Below are positions 1 to 9,258 of a stretch of 64,000 nucleotides of DNA, piece by piece; within the stretch, counting starts at the first letter, position 1; the number at the start of each line of letters is the position of its first letter. Source of the stretch: Nitrospira sp. BO4 (GTDB taxonomy: Bacteria; Nitrospirota; Nitrospiria; Nitrospirales; Nitrospiraceae); NCBI GenBank assembly GCA_030144965.1, contig JAMPUU010000024.1, positions 62,001 to 126,000 of the forward strand, read 5' to 3'. The notes below the pieces were generated by a model. That model was not told the origin of the DNA and made no database searches. It saw only the letters and a program-made list of their open reading frames with translations. The position numbers and the translations under genes are program-made.

Positions 1-358
1 CGATGAATCTTTGATGGGCATCGTCATAGGCAAGACCTGTAGGGAGCCATATGGACGGCCCCTTACTACCTAGGATAGGTGCCACAAGCTTCAAGGAACC
101 AGAGTTAAGTTCAAGGCAGTAGAGATGCGTATAGTCGGCCACCGCGGCATAACGCCGGTTGATGGCTACTGCACTGATAAACGGAGAGACAGCGGGAACA
201 TTCTTACCGTCCAGAATGAGTTGTCTCGTATGTCCGTCGTATGCGAGCGGCTCGACTCGTTGTTTCCACTGCGTAGATCCGGCTTGTTTCACGACGAGAA
301 TAATCAAGCCGAGCACGACTACCGTCATGAGCAAGACCACACGAGAAAGAGAATTCAC
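1..358 (-). CDS. Membrane-anchored protein of unknown function (3' end cut by window edge)
   Basis: An open reading frame runs from a GTG at 358 to the window edge and gives 119 residues. The N-terminus is one hydrophobic helix (VVLLMTVVVLGLIILVV, about residues 6-22) preceded by a short Asn/Ser/Arg stretch, so it is probably a type II membrane anchor or uncleaved signal. The rest (QAGSTQWKQRVEPLAYDGH and on) is a soluble, beta-rich looking segment that I do not recognise. An in-frame TAG upstream limits the start to the GTG or a later ATG at about residue 12. It is the next gene after the SDR epimerases on the same strand, so it may be the tail of the polysaccharide operon. Function unknown. 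Confidence 0.55.
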   Translation of the reverse strand, partial: MNSLSRVVLLMTVVVLGLIILVVKQAGSTQWKQRVEPLAYDGHTRQLILDGKNVPAVSPFISAVAINRRYAAVADYTHLYCLELNSGSLKLVAPILGSKGPSIWLPTGLAYDDAHQRFI

Positions 359-486
359 AAGGTTCCCCAGTGCTTGTTGAGGAGCTGGGATCTATGGAAA
401 GCGACCTGATCGGTTCACCACTGGAGAGGCGCAGGAAGAAGTCTCAGGCCACCTCGAGGGAGGGATATCATGATAAACGGCGGTGA

Positions 487-1554
487 TCAGCGTCGATCAT
501 TGTCGGCGACGAAATTCTTTATCTGTGAGTCGTGTTTTTGAATACACCCATCGATGGCACTCAAATTCTGCGTTGTCCATTCGATCGTCTTCGAAAGACC
601 ATCGAGGAGATCTGTACGTACTTCAAAACCGATCTCCCGCTTGGCCTTCTCCGTACTACCGAATCGTTTGCCCGACCTATCCCAAGGTCGTTCGGACAGA
701 AATTCGATATCGGCGCTATTACCGGTCAATTTATTTATTGATCTGGCAAGGTCCAGAATTGACGTTTCTACTCCGCTCGCCAAGTTATAGACCTCACCGG
801 CCTTACCCGCACTCGCGCAAGCCACCAAACCCCGTGCGATATCCTCAACATAGATAAAGTCGCGGCTCGCACGCCCATGGTTTTCGACACGCAATGGCAT
901 CTTTTTTAACGCGCGGTAAATAAAGGCCGGAGTGACATTGCGCCACACGGTCGCCGGAGTTCCACGCCAACGCCCGGCGCCAAGAATCTCTCGTGGCCCA
1001 TAGACGTTCTGAAATCTCGCACGCACGGTCGGAAGCCCATGCTGATGGTGGTAGTAGACAGAGTAAAACTCACCAACTACTTTTGAAATCTGGTAAGGGC
1101 TATCCAACTCGATGGGAACCGGACCATCCTCCGTGGTGGGCTGAGCAGAACCATACGTATGAGGAGCGAGGGTGCAACCCGACGCCGCATAGACCAGCTT
1201 CTTTACGCGGCGAAAGCTTTTCATCCTTTCATACAATTTAAGCGTGGTAATGAGATTGTTCGCATGATCCTCGAGCGGATTGGCGATCGAACTTTGATTG
1301 CCATGATAGGTGGCGAGATGAAAGACATAGTCGAACTTATCGCGTAGGCTAGTCAGGATAGTGTCATCGGCGATCGACCCTTCCCGCAAGTCCACGCGAG
1401 GATCGTCCGGCACGTTGAATCGTTCGGCCGACAAAAAATTGTCGACGATTGTCACCCCTTCGCATTCATGATCAAGCAGCAGTTGAATCAGGTTACTTCC
1501 GACAAAGCCGGCTCCACCCACCACCAGACATCTCGACCTTTTCAACGCGTCCAT
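487..1554 (-). CDS. NAD-dependent epimerase/dehydratase (extended SDR, nucleotide-sugar type)
   Basis: 355 aa. Starts ATG at 1554. A Rossmann dinucleotide motif GGAGFVGSN lies at about residues 13-21, an acidic residue ends beta-2 (VDN), and the catalytic YxxxK is present as YQISK in the middle of the protein. This is the extended short-chain dehydrogenase family that includes UDP-glucose 4-epimerase and dTDP-glucose 4,6-dehydratase. It probably converts a nucleotide sugar for surface polysaccharide in the cytoplasm. It follows a second epimerase (1590-2537) by 35 bp, so the two are probably cotranscribed but are diverged from each other and likely have different substrates. The exact substrate cannot be told from sequence. 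Confidence 0.85.
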   Translation of the reverse strand: MDALKRSRCLVVGGAGFVGSNLIQLLLDHECEGVTIVDNFLSAERFNVPDDPRVDLREGSIADDTILTSLRDKFDYVFHLATYHGNQSSIANPLEDHANNLITTLKLYERMKSFRRVKKLVYAASGCTLAPHTYGSAQPTTEDGPVPIELDSPYQISKVVGEFYSVYYHHQHGLPTVRARFQNVYGPREILGAGRWRGTPATVWRNVTPAFIYRALKKMPLRVENHGRASRDFIYVEDIARGLVACASAGKAGEVYNLASGVETSILDLARSINKLTGNSADIEFLSERPWDRSGKRFGSTEKAKREIGFEVRTDLLDGLSKTIEWTTQNLSAIDGCIQKHDSQIKNFVADNDRR

Positions 1555-1589
1555 TTCCTCGCCTTTCCCGATTCCAACCCGGACGTCCC

Positions 1590-2537
1590 TTACTTCTTCT
1601 CATCCACAGGCTTCAAATGTGTGAATGTTTGGCTGATGCCGAATTTCTTGTACCACTCGATGGCGGCAGTTACACCCTGCTCCAAAGGCGTGCGCACTTG
1701 CCACCCAGAAAATACCTGAAGCGTTTTTGAAGGATCCAGCAATATGGTGTACACATCATCGAGACCGCGGGGCCGCACTTCGACGTCCTGTTCGAGCTTG
1801 ATTCGGAGTGCATGAATCGTCGCATTGAAGAGATCTTTGATGGCAAAGTCGGAGCCGGAAGAGATGTGGTAGGGTCCAGACTGTCCCTTTCCCGAAATAG
1901 CCATCAACACGACCTCGATGAGATCATCGATGTAGATGAAATCCCGCCGGGTATCCATGACAAAGCAAGGCTTGTTATTGGTCAGACGGTGATAGAACGT
2001 CGGAAGAGGCCCGCTGAGATTTCGAGGCCCGTACGCATTGGCAAGCCGGAACGAGACCCAATCCAGTCCGCTCAGCATGACATACTGCTCCCCGGCCGTC
2101 TTGCTGATGGCATAGCTGCTGGCCTCAGACCGAATCGGATGGTCGATCGTGATCGGCTGCTCCAACGGCTTCAGGCCGTAGCACAACGCGGTCTGAAAAT
2201 AGATGAGCCGTTGTACATGATGGCGTTTTGCAGCCTGCACAACATGAGCGGTACCGACACAGTTCGTGAGCGTGTCCTCTCTCCAATTCTCTGGGTCCTT
2301 GTAAGAGGCAGCCGCGTGAACGACCTGGTCTGGTCCGAACTCATCAAACGACCGATCGACGAGGGACTGATCCGCAATCGTTCCTTCCACCACTCTGAGT
2401 CGGCCATGCGGTGTGAGATTGTCCCGACGACCGGTCGCATAATTATCGATGACGCACACCTCGTGCCCCTGTCCTATGAGGCGATCAGCCAGATGCGATC
2501 CTATGAATCCGGCGCCTCCCGTGATCAATACTTTCAT
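1590..2537 (-). CDS. NAD-dependent epimerase/dehydratase, UDP-glucose 4-epimerase-like
   Basis: 315 aa. Starts MKVLITGGAGFIGSHLADRL, the canonical GxxGxxG NAD-binding loop of extended SDR sugar epimerases. The catalytic YAISK motif follows about residue 140, and an Arg-rich substrate-binding region (RRDFIYIDDL) follows later. Length is typical for the GalE/RmlB superfamily. Its start codon overlaps the stop of the upstream asparagine synthase-like gene by 4 bp (ATGA), which points to translational coupling in one operon. It most likely supplies an epimerised UDP- or dTDP-sugar to the glycosyltransferases of this cluster. I cannot tell GalE activity from uronate epimerase or dehydratase activity. 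Confidence 0.87.
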   Translation of the reverse strand: MKVLITGGAGFIGSHLADRLIGQGHEVCVIDNYATGRRDNLTPHGRLRVVEGTIADQSLVDRSFDEFGPDQVVHAAASYKDPENWREDTLTNCVGTAHVVQAAKRHHVQRLIYFQTALCYGLKPLEQPITIDHPIRSEASSYAISKTAGEQYVMLSGLDWVSFRLANAYGPRNLSGPLPTFYHRLTNNKPCFVMDTRRDFIYIDDLIEVVLMAISGKGQSGPYHISSGSDFAIKDLFNATIHALRIKLEQDVEVRPRGLDDVYTILLDPSKTLQVFSGWQVRTPLEQGVTAAIEWYKKFGISQTFTHLKPVDEKK

Positions 2538-4462
2538 GATGGTGTCTCCTCATTCATCAACAGACGTCGATACTCGTATGCCCTATCGTGAAAAACTCGC
2601 TGCCACAATTCCAGACACAGGAAGCCCCACAACTTTCGTCCAAATTTTAACTCGCGCCCCAACCCGGCCAGAACCGTCCGGTTACTGATCAACGGGCGCT
2701 CCAAGGCCTTTTGAGACGATAGGATGTCGGTCACATAATCGCGGACCTTTCCTTTCCCCCCCACCCATTCCTGCAACGGAACTGGGAAACCCATCTTATC
2801 TGTCCGCCGAACGATCGATTCGGGCAAAACCGACCCCAGGGCGCTTCTCAGCACATGCTTCATATGCCCGTCCTTGAATTTGATATCCGCCGGAATGGTT
2901 GCAGCCATTTCTACCAGCGGGCGATCGAGGAACGGCACGCGAGATTCCAGGCCATGCGCCATACTCATACGGTCTTCCACATGGAGCAGAGCCGGGAGCA
3001 GCGTTTTGAAATCGAAATGCGTCATGCTGTCGAAGTAGGACTCCTTCTGAACGTTGGAACCGCGGAAAATCTTCCTGAACGTCTCGAAGGGCGAGTACTC
3101 GCCCAAGAGTTCCCATCGCACCTCGTCGGCATGCAATGCCGCGCGATTCACCAACCTAAAGTAGCGCTTGTCGAGCTCCTCGAACAATCCTTCGCGCCAG
3201 AACTGTTGTAACAGAGGCTTGTAGTTTCGGAGTGCGGTGAGATTGGGAATGATGGACTCATAGGTGACGATGAAGTTGCCGGAATGCATCGTGCCGTCAA
3301 TGGCAGCTTTGATGCATTGCTCAAAATACGCGATGAGATAGCGCGCATAGCCTCCAAAAATCTCGTCGCCTCCCTGTCCTCCAAGCACGACCTTCCGATG
3401 CTGCGCGGCGAGCCGGGAAACCATGAACTGAGGGAATGATCCGGGACCGGCTACAGGAAAGTCCAAATGATAGATGACCCGCTCAATGTTCTCGACAAAG
3501 TCTTCAGCGGTAATGTCGATCTCGTGGAGCGGAAAGGATCTGAATCGCGCCAGGTCGCGGGCATAGTTGCTCTCATCGTAGGCTTCCCCGAGGGAAAATT
3601 TCCCCGCAAACCCGATCAGCTCATGGGCTTGCCGCTCGGAAGCCAACGAGGCGATGATGCTTGAATCGAACCCTCCGCTGACATATGCACCTACCGGGAC
3701 GTCACTCCGAAGATGGAGCGCCACGGAATCCTGCATCAAGAATCGAAGCTGCTCTTCGAAGTACTTCGCCGTATGGTTGAAATCGAGATGGTAATACACT
3801 TCCCAGTAGCGTCGTGTTTCAATCCGGCCGTTTCGCGCAATCAACACATGCCCGGGCTGAAGCTCCTGGATGCCGCTAAAGAGCGTCTTGCCGTCTAAGC
3901 AAAACTGGAAGGTGAGGTAGTCTTTTAACCCTTCCACATCGGTTGAGATCTCAGGCACAAACGGCAGCAACGCTTTCAACTCCGATGCGAAATAGAGTGC
4001 GCCTCTCACCACGCAGTAGTACAACGGTTTGATCCCGAACGGATCTCTGGCGCATAGAAGTGTGGCGTTGGCCTCGTCCCACAACGCGAACGCAAACATC
4101 CCGCGAAACTGGTTGAGACACTCCACTCCCCACTTGTGATAGGCGTGTAGAATGACTTCGGTGTCCGAGTGCGTCTTGAACAGATTCGCCCCCAACTCAT
4201 CACGCAACTCGAGGTAGTTGTAAATCTCTCCGTTGTGGATGATCCAATTGCCGGCGCGATCGTTCATCGGCTGCTGGCCGGACGCGACATCGATGATGCT
4301 CAACCGGCGATGGGCGAACCCCACTGTTCCGGAGGAGTGCAGCCATGTCCCCTCGCCGTCCGGACCGCGGTGTCGCTGGAGTTTGCTCATAACTTCCAGC
4401 GAACGCCGAAGATTGTCGATCCGTTCAGAATCAAGGCTCAGTATGCCGGCGATGCCGCACAT
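2534..4462 (-). CDS. asnB: Asparagine synthase (glutamine-hydrolysing) family amidotransferase
   Basis: 642 aa, two domains. The N-terminal class II glutaminase begins with MCGIAGI, where Cys2 is the nucleophile after Met removal. Substrate-binding segments such as HRRLSIID and NGEIYNY are present. The C-terminal synthase domain has the PP-loop SGGFDSS at residues 262-268, which binds ATP. Family members amidate aspartate, but copies inside polysaccharide clusters often amidate sugar acids or other carboxylates, so the substrate here is uncertain. The gene lies between wecB (7 bp upstream) and an SDR epimerase (4 bp overlap), so it is part of the polysaccharide operon. The long C-terminal extension beyond the synthase core is normal for the EPS-associated subfamily. 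Confidence 0.88.
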   Translation of the reverse strand: MCGIAGILSLDSERIDNLRRSLEVMSKLQRHRGPDGEGTWLHSSGTVGFAHRRLSIIDVASGQQPMNDRAGNWIIHNGEIYNYLELRDELGANLFKTHSDTEVILHAYHKWGVECLNQFRGMFAFALWDEANATLLCARDPFGIKPLYYCVVRGALYFASELKALLPFVPEISTDVEGLKDYLTFQFCLDGKTLFSGIQELQPGHVLIARNGRIETRRYWEVYYHLDFNHTAKYFEEQLRFLMQDSVALHLRSDVPVGAYVSGGFDSSIIASLASERQAHELIGFAGKFSLGEAYDESNYARDLARFRSFPLHEIDITAEDFVENIERVIYHLDFPVAGPGSFPQFMVSRLAAQHRKVVLGGQGGDEIFGGYARYLIAYFEQCIKAAIDGTMHSGNFIVTYESIIPNLTALRNYKPLLQQFWREGLFEELDKRYFRLVNRAALHADEVRWELLGEYSPFETFRKIFRGSNVQKESYFDSMTHFDFKTLLPALLHVEDRMSMAHGLESRVPFLDRPLVEMAATIPADIKFKDGHMKHVLRSALGSVLPESIVRRTDKMGFPVPLQEWVGGKGKVRDYVTDILSSQKALERPLISNRTVLAGLGRELKFGRKLWGFLCLELWQRVFHDRAYEYRRLLMNEETPS

Positions 4463-4469
4463 GAGAGGA

Positions 4470-5534
4470 TTACTCCTTGCGAGAGGTGAGGACCTCTACG
4501 ATCCGTTCTGTCGTACGGCCATCGCCGTACAAACTCCGATGAGGCGCTTGGCACCGCTCCATCTTATCGACAGCGTTCACGATGGCCGCCGTATCGCTCC
4601 CACACACAATATTCCAGCCTGCCGTGACGGTCTCTATCCATTCCGTTTCGGTTCTGAACGTAACACAGGGAATCCGCAGATAATATGCTTCCTTCTGGAC
4701 TCCACCTGAATCGGTCAACACACAAGCGGCATGCTCTTGGAGCTGGACCATGTCCAAATACCCGAGAGGGTCCATACACCGGACATTGTTTCCCACGTGA
4801 ACAGCATACTCATTCAATTTCTTTTTCGTCCGTGGATGAAGAGGCAGAATCACCGGCTTTTTCACGGTCTGAAAGGCCTGCAATATAGAACGCAGCCGGT
4901 CAGGATGGTCGGTGTTCTCAGCTCGATGTATGGTAGCCACATAGTAAGAGCGTGGAGATAGGTCGAGGCGTCTCAATATATTCGATCGGCGTTCCGCACT
5001 CGCACGGTGGAGAAGTAATGCGTCGTACATGATATCGCCGACTACATGAACACCGGTCTCGATACCTTCCCGACGTAGGTTGTCGCGTGATACCGCAGAA
5101 GGAGCAAAGAGCCATGTCGACAGATGATCCGTCATGACACGGTTGATTTCTTCCGGCATCATTCGATTGAAACTCCGCAGGCCTGCTTCGACATGCGCGA
5201 CGGGGATATTTAACTTTGCTGCGGCCAGCGCAGCGGCCAATGTCGAATTGGTATCTCCGTACACGATCACCACGTCCGGTTGTTCCTTTTGCAAGACCTC
5301 CTCGACTGCTTTCAACATGGCGCCTGTTTGCATGCCGTGCGAGCCGCTTCCTATACCGAGATGATAATTCGGTGCAGGAATTCCGAGGTCTTCGAAGAAC
5401 ACGTCCGACATGCCGTGGTCATAGTGTTGGCCCGTATGAACCAGTATCTCCTCACTCCGTTTTCGTAAGGCGATCGTCAGAGGACTGGCTTTGATGAATT
5501 GCGGCCTGGCGCCGACAATAGACACACATTTCAT
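4470..5534 (-). CDS. wecB: UDP-N-acetylglucosamine 2-epimerase (non-hydrolysing)
   Basis: 354 aa, close to the family norm of about 360-375. It should interconvert UDP-GlcNAc and UDP-ManNAc in the cytoplasm, supplying ManNAc-type sugars. Diagnostic motifs are all present: GARPQFIKASP near the N-terminus, HTGQHYDHGMS, YGDTNS, HVEAGLRSF and the C-terminal TDSGGVQKEA that binds the UDP moiety. It lies 7 bp upstream of the asnB-like gene. Upstream is about 380 bp holding only decayed gene fragments, so transcription may come from a promoter there or run through from the glycosyltransferase genes. Confidence 0.93.
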   Translation of the reverse strand: MKCVSIVGARPQFIKASPLTIALRKRSEEILVHTGQHYDHGMSDVFFEDLGIPAPNYHLGIGSGSHGMQTGAMLKAVEEVLQKEQPDVVIVYGDTNSTLAAALAAAKLNIPVAHVEAGLRSFNRMMPEEINRVMTDHLSTWLFAPSAVSRDNLRREGIETGVHVVGDIMYDALLLHRASAERRSNILRRLDLSPRSYYVATIHRAENTDHPDRLRSILQAFQTVKKPVILPLHPRTKKKLNEYAVHVGNNVRCMDPLGYLDMVQLQEHAACVLTDSGGVQKEAYYLRIPCVTFRTETEWIETVTAGWNIVCGSDTAAIVNAVDKMERCQAPHRSLYGDGRTTERIVEVLTSRKE

Positions 5535-5557
5535 AACTCAATATCCATCCCGTATAT

Positions 5558-5870
5558 TTACCCCACCGGGAGCATCATCATGAACAGACCGGAAAGCAAC
5601 TGCCCGGCCGCCGAGAGCCCCACGACTTCGGCCGCCTGATGGAACGTTGGTTGAGCAAACACCTGTACCACCCGCGAATAACGGCCTCGTCGATGATTCC
5701 GCTTGTTCTGGCTGGGCTCCCGACTCTGTCATCTATTCAAAGGGAATGGCGATGCATTCGGCATCTCGCCAGTAGCTTGAGAAGATTCGACACGCCCCGA
5801 TCTTTACGCACAACCGTGGACATGGATAGGAGTACCTTCCGAGACGTTCTCAGAGCACGAGCAAAGGACT
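5558..5870 (-). pseudogene. Decayed polysaccharide-gene fragments, one resembling the C-terminal part of a flippase
   Basis: This interval has no intact gene but two coding-like stretches read on the minus strand. Near 5558-5680 a frame reads YSRVVQVFAQPTFHQAAEVV then GLSAAGQLLSGLFMMMLPVG followed by TAA. It resembles a segment of Wzx/polysaccharide flippases, where a helix after a PTFHQA-like loop is typical. Further upstream (about 5745-5870) a different frame reads RALRTSRKVLLSMSTVVRKD and then stops. The frames are broken by stops and a shift. I infer remnants of lost polysaccharide genes. The flippase assignment rests on memory of the family only. Confidence 0.4.
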
Positions 5871-5916
5871 GACCGTGATGTTTGAGATTTGGCAGACAAT
5901 GACGAGATATGCCTAA

Positions 5917-7155
5917 CTACCGTATCAACTCTTTCAATCGTCCCCGAACAGCAAGCCGTCCGTTATTCATTTTCTCGAGAACGCGTCCTGCATCACCAAA
6001 GAACCTGCTCGACCTGAAATGCCATGCGGCACCTCGTGGAGTTGTTTCGGAAAGAGCCCGATCGATCATAGCGGCAAACGCGCGATAAGAATACTTACCG
6101 GACAGACAAATATCAGCGTACGCCTGGTCGACGATCTTACTCATCAGCTGGATATCTTTAAGCTTGTCCAACACCTCTTCCAAGTTGGAATAGTCACGTT
6201 TCAGCCGAATATAGTGTCGATCTGCTTCAAAAACACCGTCATAGTGGCCTTCAATCAGAACCTGACAGGTTTTCGTCACAACGGCTTCAAAATGTCGAGG
6301 CCCTATCGCGAAGAACTTATAGCTATCCCAGCCCTTTGGAAGAGTTTGGCTTATTTGTTCATACGACAGAGTGGGGTTTGATTGAAGCTCGAATTGGATC
6401 AAGGCCTTGATTTCTCCATTCCGATCAAGCACGCTCGACCCACTTTCGCATCCGATAATAGCCCGCCCGGAAGCCAAAAATTTTTCCCAGCGATCACCGA
6501 CGATGGTGTCCTCCGGTCGAGTCGAGATATCGCACTTCAGACCTCTCTCGCTCGCCCTTTCAGCTACCCGATCAGCAATCTGTGACTTCAGCTGTCCGTG
6601 GTTCCCAAACCAATAGGGCAATCGACTTGCACGGTATACGATATCGATGGGTCTCTCTTTCAGAGCAGGCTGCTTTCCTCCCCATCGGCTCATCGCCTGT
6701 TCATCGATATATCCGGTAAAGGCCTTGTAGAACAAAGCCTTTTTATGCATCAGTGGATACAACCTGACGTGATGCGATGGATCAAAGTTCGAGAAGACGA
6801 CCGACACGCCCCATTCATACAGCCATTCGTCTAAGACTTCGGAATGATCGTATTCATCCTGCGGCATGGCCAGCTTGAGACAATCCAGGGACGCCACCCA
6901 TCGCAACTGCCACTTCCAGTCATAGAACGCAGGAGCCCAGCGCATACACAAGAACGTTGTATGTAGGATTACGGCATCAAATTGGGTGCGACGCAACCAA
7001 TTCGGAGGAGGGTAAAATGCATTCCAGTAGGAAAGGTTATGGGAAACTTCGCTGCTATCCATAACATGGAGATGCGCATAGATAGCCGGTCTCATTTTTG
7101 GCAATGGCTCCGGATACCAGTAGAGGACGAGAATTGTCTTGGGAACTAGGGACAT
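5917..7155 (-). CDS. Uncharacterised polysaccharide-cluster protein, possible GT-B-like glycosyltransferase
   Basis: 412 aa, starting MSLVPKTILVLYWYPEPLPK. No signal peptide or membrane helix is visible. The layout resembles two-domain (GT-B-like) proteins: an N-terminal half with hydrophobic beta strands and a Trp/Tyr-rich region, then a linker, then a C-terminal half starting near ERPIDIVYRAS and containing IIGCESGSSVLDRNGEI, a Gly/Ser/Glu loop that could bind a donor nucleotide. It overlaps the upstream glycosyltransferase gene by 10 bp, which supports a shared operon and a role in sugar transfer. I do not recognise the family with confidence, and a CgeB-like or capsule-related transferase is equally possible. 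Confidence 0.6.
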   Translation of the reverse strand: MSLVPKTILVLYWYPEPLPKMRPAIYAHLHVMDSSEVSHNLSYWNAFYPPPNWLRRTQFDAVILHTTFLCMRWAPAFYDWKWQLRWVASLDCLKLAMPQDEYDHSEVLDEWLYEWGVSVVFSNFDPSHHVRLYPLMHKKALFYKAFTGYIDEQAMSRWGGKQPALKERPIDIVYRASRLPYWFGNHGQLKSQIADRVAERASERGLKCDISTRPEDTIVGDRWEKFLASGRAIIGCESGSSVLDRNGEIKALIQFELQSNPTLSYEQISQTLPKGWDSYKFFAIGPRHFEAVVTKTCQVLIEGHYDGVFEADRHYIRLKRDYSNLEEVLDKLKDIQLMSKIVDQAYADICLSGKYSYRAFAAMIDRALSETTPRGAAWHFRSSRFFGDAGRVLEKMNNGRLAVRGRLKELIR

Positions 7156-8654
7156 TGGTGCGAGACTTCCTCGACAAAGAATTTTTCTATGGTTTGCCGG
7201 TACGGCAAAGACAGACAGGCCCAGTTGAATCCGGCGTGAGTCGCTTTGTGGGCGTTCTCCTTCAGCGAACAGAGCAGTGTTGTATCGTTGATCAACAGTT
7301 TCACAGCTTCTTTCAAACCGTCTGGACTTGATGGATCATACGTAAGCCCACATTTATATTGGCTAAGGATCTGGGACACATATTGCGTTTCGCTGGTGGA
7401 GAGTATCGCCAGTCCTGCTTGCATGTATTGCGAGAGCTTATTGGGACAGCAGTACACATGATTGAGGTTCGGCCCTCGGTAAGGAATGACGCCGACATCG
7501 GCTCGTGATGCCGCCTCAACCAGTTGATCCTCAGCCACCGCCTCTTCTATCCGAATACGTTCATTTGAGATGAGATCGCGGTGAACTTCACACAATCGCT
7601 GAAAGTATTCGTTCATTGGAGATCGCAACAGGAGCACCGCTCTCTCGTCATCGATGAGGGCCCATGCATTCAGGAGTTCCTCAAAGCCTCGCCCCGGTAC
7701 AATACGTCCTTGAACCAGAATTTTGATCGGAAAGGTGACCGGTCGAGCACTGGAGGGTTCCACGTCCTTTCTCAAGGGCTCCGCATTAGGAACCGCAACG
7801 ACGTGTTCGATTCCATATTGACGCTCGAGATAACGCGCAACCTGAGGATTGACCGTGATGACGGCGTCGGCTTGTCTGATCGCCTTCCTCTCGATAAACG
7901 CGATGACACGCCGCTCCAACATCCCGGCCTCTAGGAACGCCTCCGGCCATACCTCATGCGAGTCATAGATCACGGCACAGCCCATGAGTTTCTTAAGTTT
8001 TACAGCGGCCAGCAAGGCATATATGTCATGGCAAAGAATGACTCGAGGTACGATGGACACCGCTCGAGCTCTTTCATAAAGCGTGCGGTAGATAACCTGC
8101 ATGCCTCGCAGGATATCGATGCAGCTGACCAGAGACGGCCATGCGCGGCGCAGTGCACCCATCGAGATGCTTCGTAGCGTCGGCCGACTTAAATTCTCCG
8201 GAGATGGACGGCTTATATGAGCAGACCGAATTTTGGACATCATCCGCCGTTCGAGTATCGGCCGGACAATCCCTTCCATACGCATGAGACGGAGCAGCCG
8301 ACGACATTTGGACGAGACGAGAATCGTGTGGGTAGGGTTGCATAGAAGTTGCAGAACATGCCCCAGGGCTTTTTTACGAACATTACTACGAGGGAAGACC
8401 CGCTCGATAAAGACGTGTCCGTCATATTGCCGATACGGCCTTGCACCCACAAGCCAGCTGAATCCCAAAACATCGGTCCGGCCAACCTCCTTACACAGGT
8501 CGATGACCCAGCCGACTCTCGGGTCTTCCTCAGGCTCATGAGGCACCAGCATCAGGATTCGTCGGGGATAGCTCTCCTCTCGATCATTGGGATAGATACC
8601 CGACACATTCCCCACTGCTTGGCCTTTTGAAACTTGCATCTTAACAATCACCAC
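7146..8654 (-). CDS. Glycosyltransferase family 4 (GT-B fold)
   Basis: 502 aa. The C-terminal domain has the usual GT4 order: ILVQGRIVPGRGFEELLNAW (donor domain entry), then DQLVEAASRADVGVIPYRG, then CCPNKLSQYMQAGLAILST, which corresponds to the acidic donor-binding and phosphate-binding region. The N-terminal acceptor half contains CHDIYALLAAVKLKK and YDSHEVWPEA, both typical of GT4 enzymes. It probably adds a sugar to the lipid-linked polysaccharide precursor at the inner face of the cytoplasmic membrane. A 600-bp gap lies upstream, so it may have its own promoter. Donor and linkage are unknown. Confidence 0.87.
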   Translation of the reverse strand: MVIVKMQVSKGQAVGNVSGIYPNDREESYPRRILMLVPHEPEEDPRVGWVIDLCKEVGRTDVLGFSWLVGARPYRQYDGHVFIERVFPRSNVRKKALGHVLQLLCNPTHTILVSSKCRRLLRLMRMEGIVRPILERRMMSKIRSAHISRPSPENLSRPTLRSISMGALRRAWPSLVSCIDILRGMQVIYRTLYERARAVSIVPRVILCHDIYALLAAVKLKKLMGCAVIYDSHEVWPEAFLEAGMLERRVIAFIERKAIRQADAVITVNPQVARYLERQYGIEHVVAVPNAEPLRKDVEPSSARPVTFPIKILVQGRIVPGRGFEELLNAWALIDDERAVLLLRSPMNEYFQRLCEVHRDLISNERIRIEEAVAEDQLVEAASRADVGVIPYRGPNLNHVYCCPNKLSQYMQAGLAILSTSETQYVSQILSQYKCGLTYDPSSPDGLKEAVKLLINDTTLLCSLKENAHKATHAGFNWACLSLPYRQTIEKFFVEEVSHQCP

Positions 8655-9258
8655 ATACCAAGAACATTCGCGCAGTTATATCGGAGCTCCGATTCGCGGA
8701 TTGTCTGATGCCACGGCGATTCAGACTTCCGCCCGAGCATCTGGGAAAGAGTTCGGCCATGGGCTCATATAGAGCTCTCCATCTCACGCTACCGATCACC
8801 CCCATACGCGTCCAAGAACATAGCTATCATAGATAGAAGATCACTACGATACTTTTCTAGAGCCTAAGTCCCCTTGCCACACAGCAGATTCTACAGCTTC
8901 ATAATCCATGTCACCTATGAGTGACTGGAGTTCCACGACAATAGAAAAATAGTGGTAGCATTCTGAGTCGAAAGCACCATTTGGATCAACTAGGGTTATC
9001 CCGATCGGCCAGCACACTGCCTATACCAGGAGATACGAGCGAGAGACGACCGCTCTATCATGGGCGCTGAAATCGAGTCGATTTCGATGAGCCACTACAT
9101 ACGGTGCTAAACCGTGGGAGCCTGTCGATCAAACTCAGAGTCGAGCGTTTCTACGGCGAAGAGCGGGATCAACCCGACGAGAGAGCGGACCTTGAGCGGA
9201 AAGGTTTGTCCATCCGGCAAATGCAAGGCTGGACTACCTCGCGAGTTCATACCATGGG
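8655..9258. other. 604-bp intergenic stretch with a palindrome and one possible small ORF
   Basis: No convincing full gene. Two items stand out. A perfect 14-bp palindrome, ATCGGAGCTCCGAT, lies at 8680-8693, just upstream of the glycosyltransferase start. On the minus strand, an open frame of 57 codons from a GTG at 9017 to a TAG at 8844 reads with a coding-like composition (CWPIGITLVDPNGAFDSECY near its start). I do not recognise it and it may be chance or the remnant of a lost gene. The region is lower in G+C than its neighbours, like other parts of the polysaccharide cluster. Confidence 0.35.
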
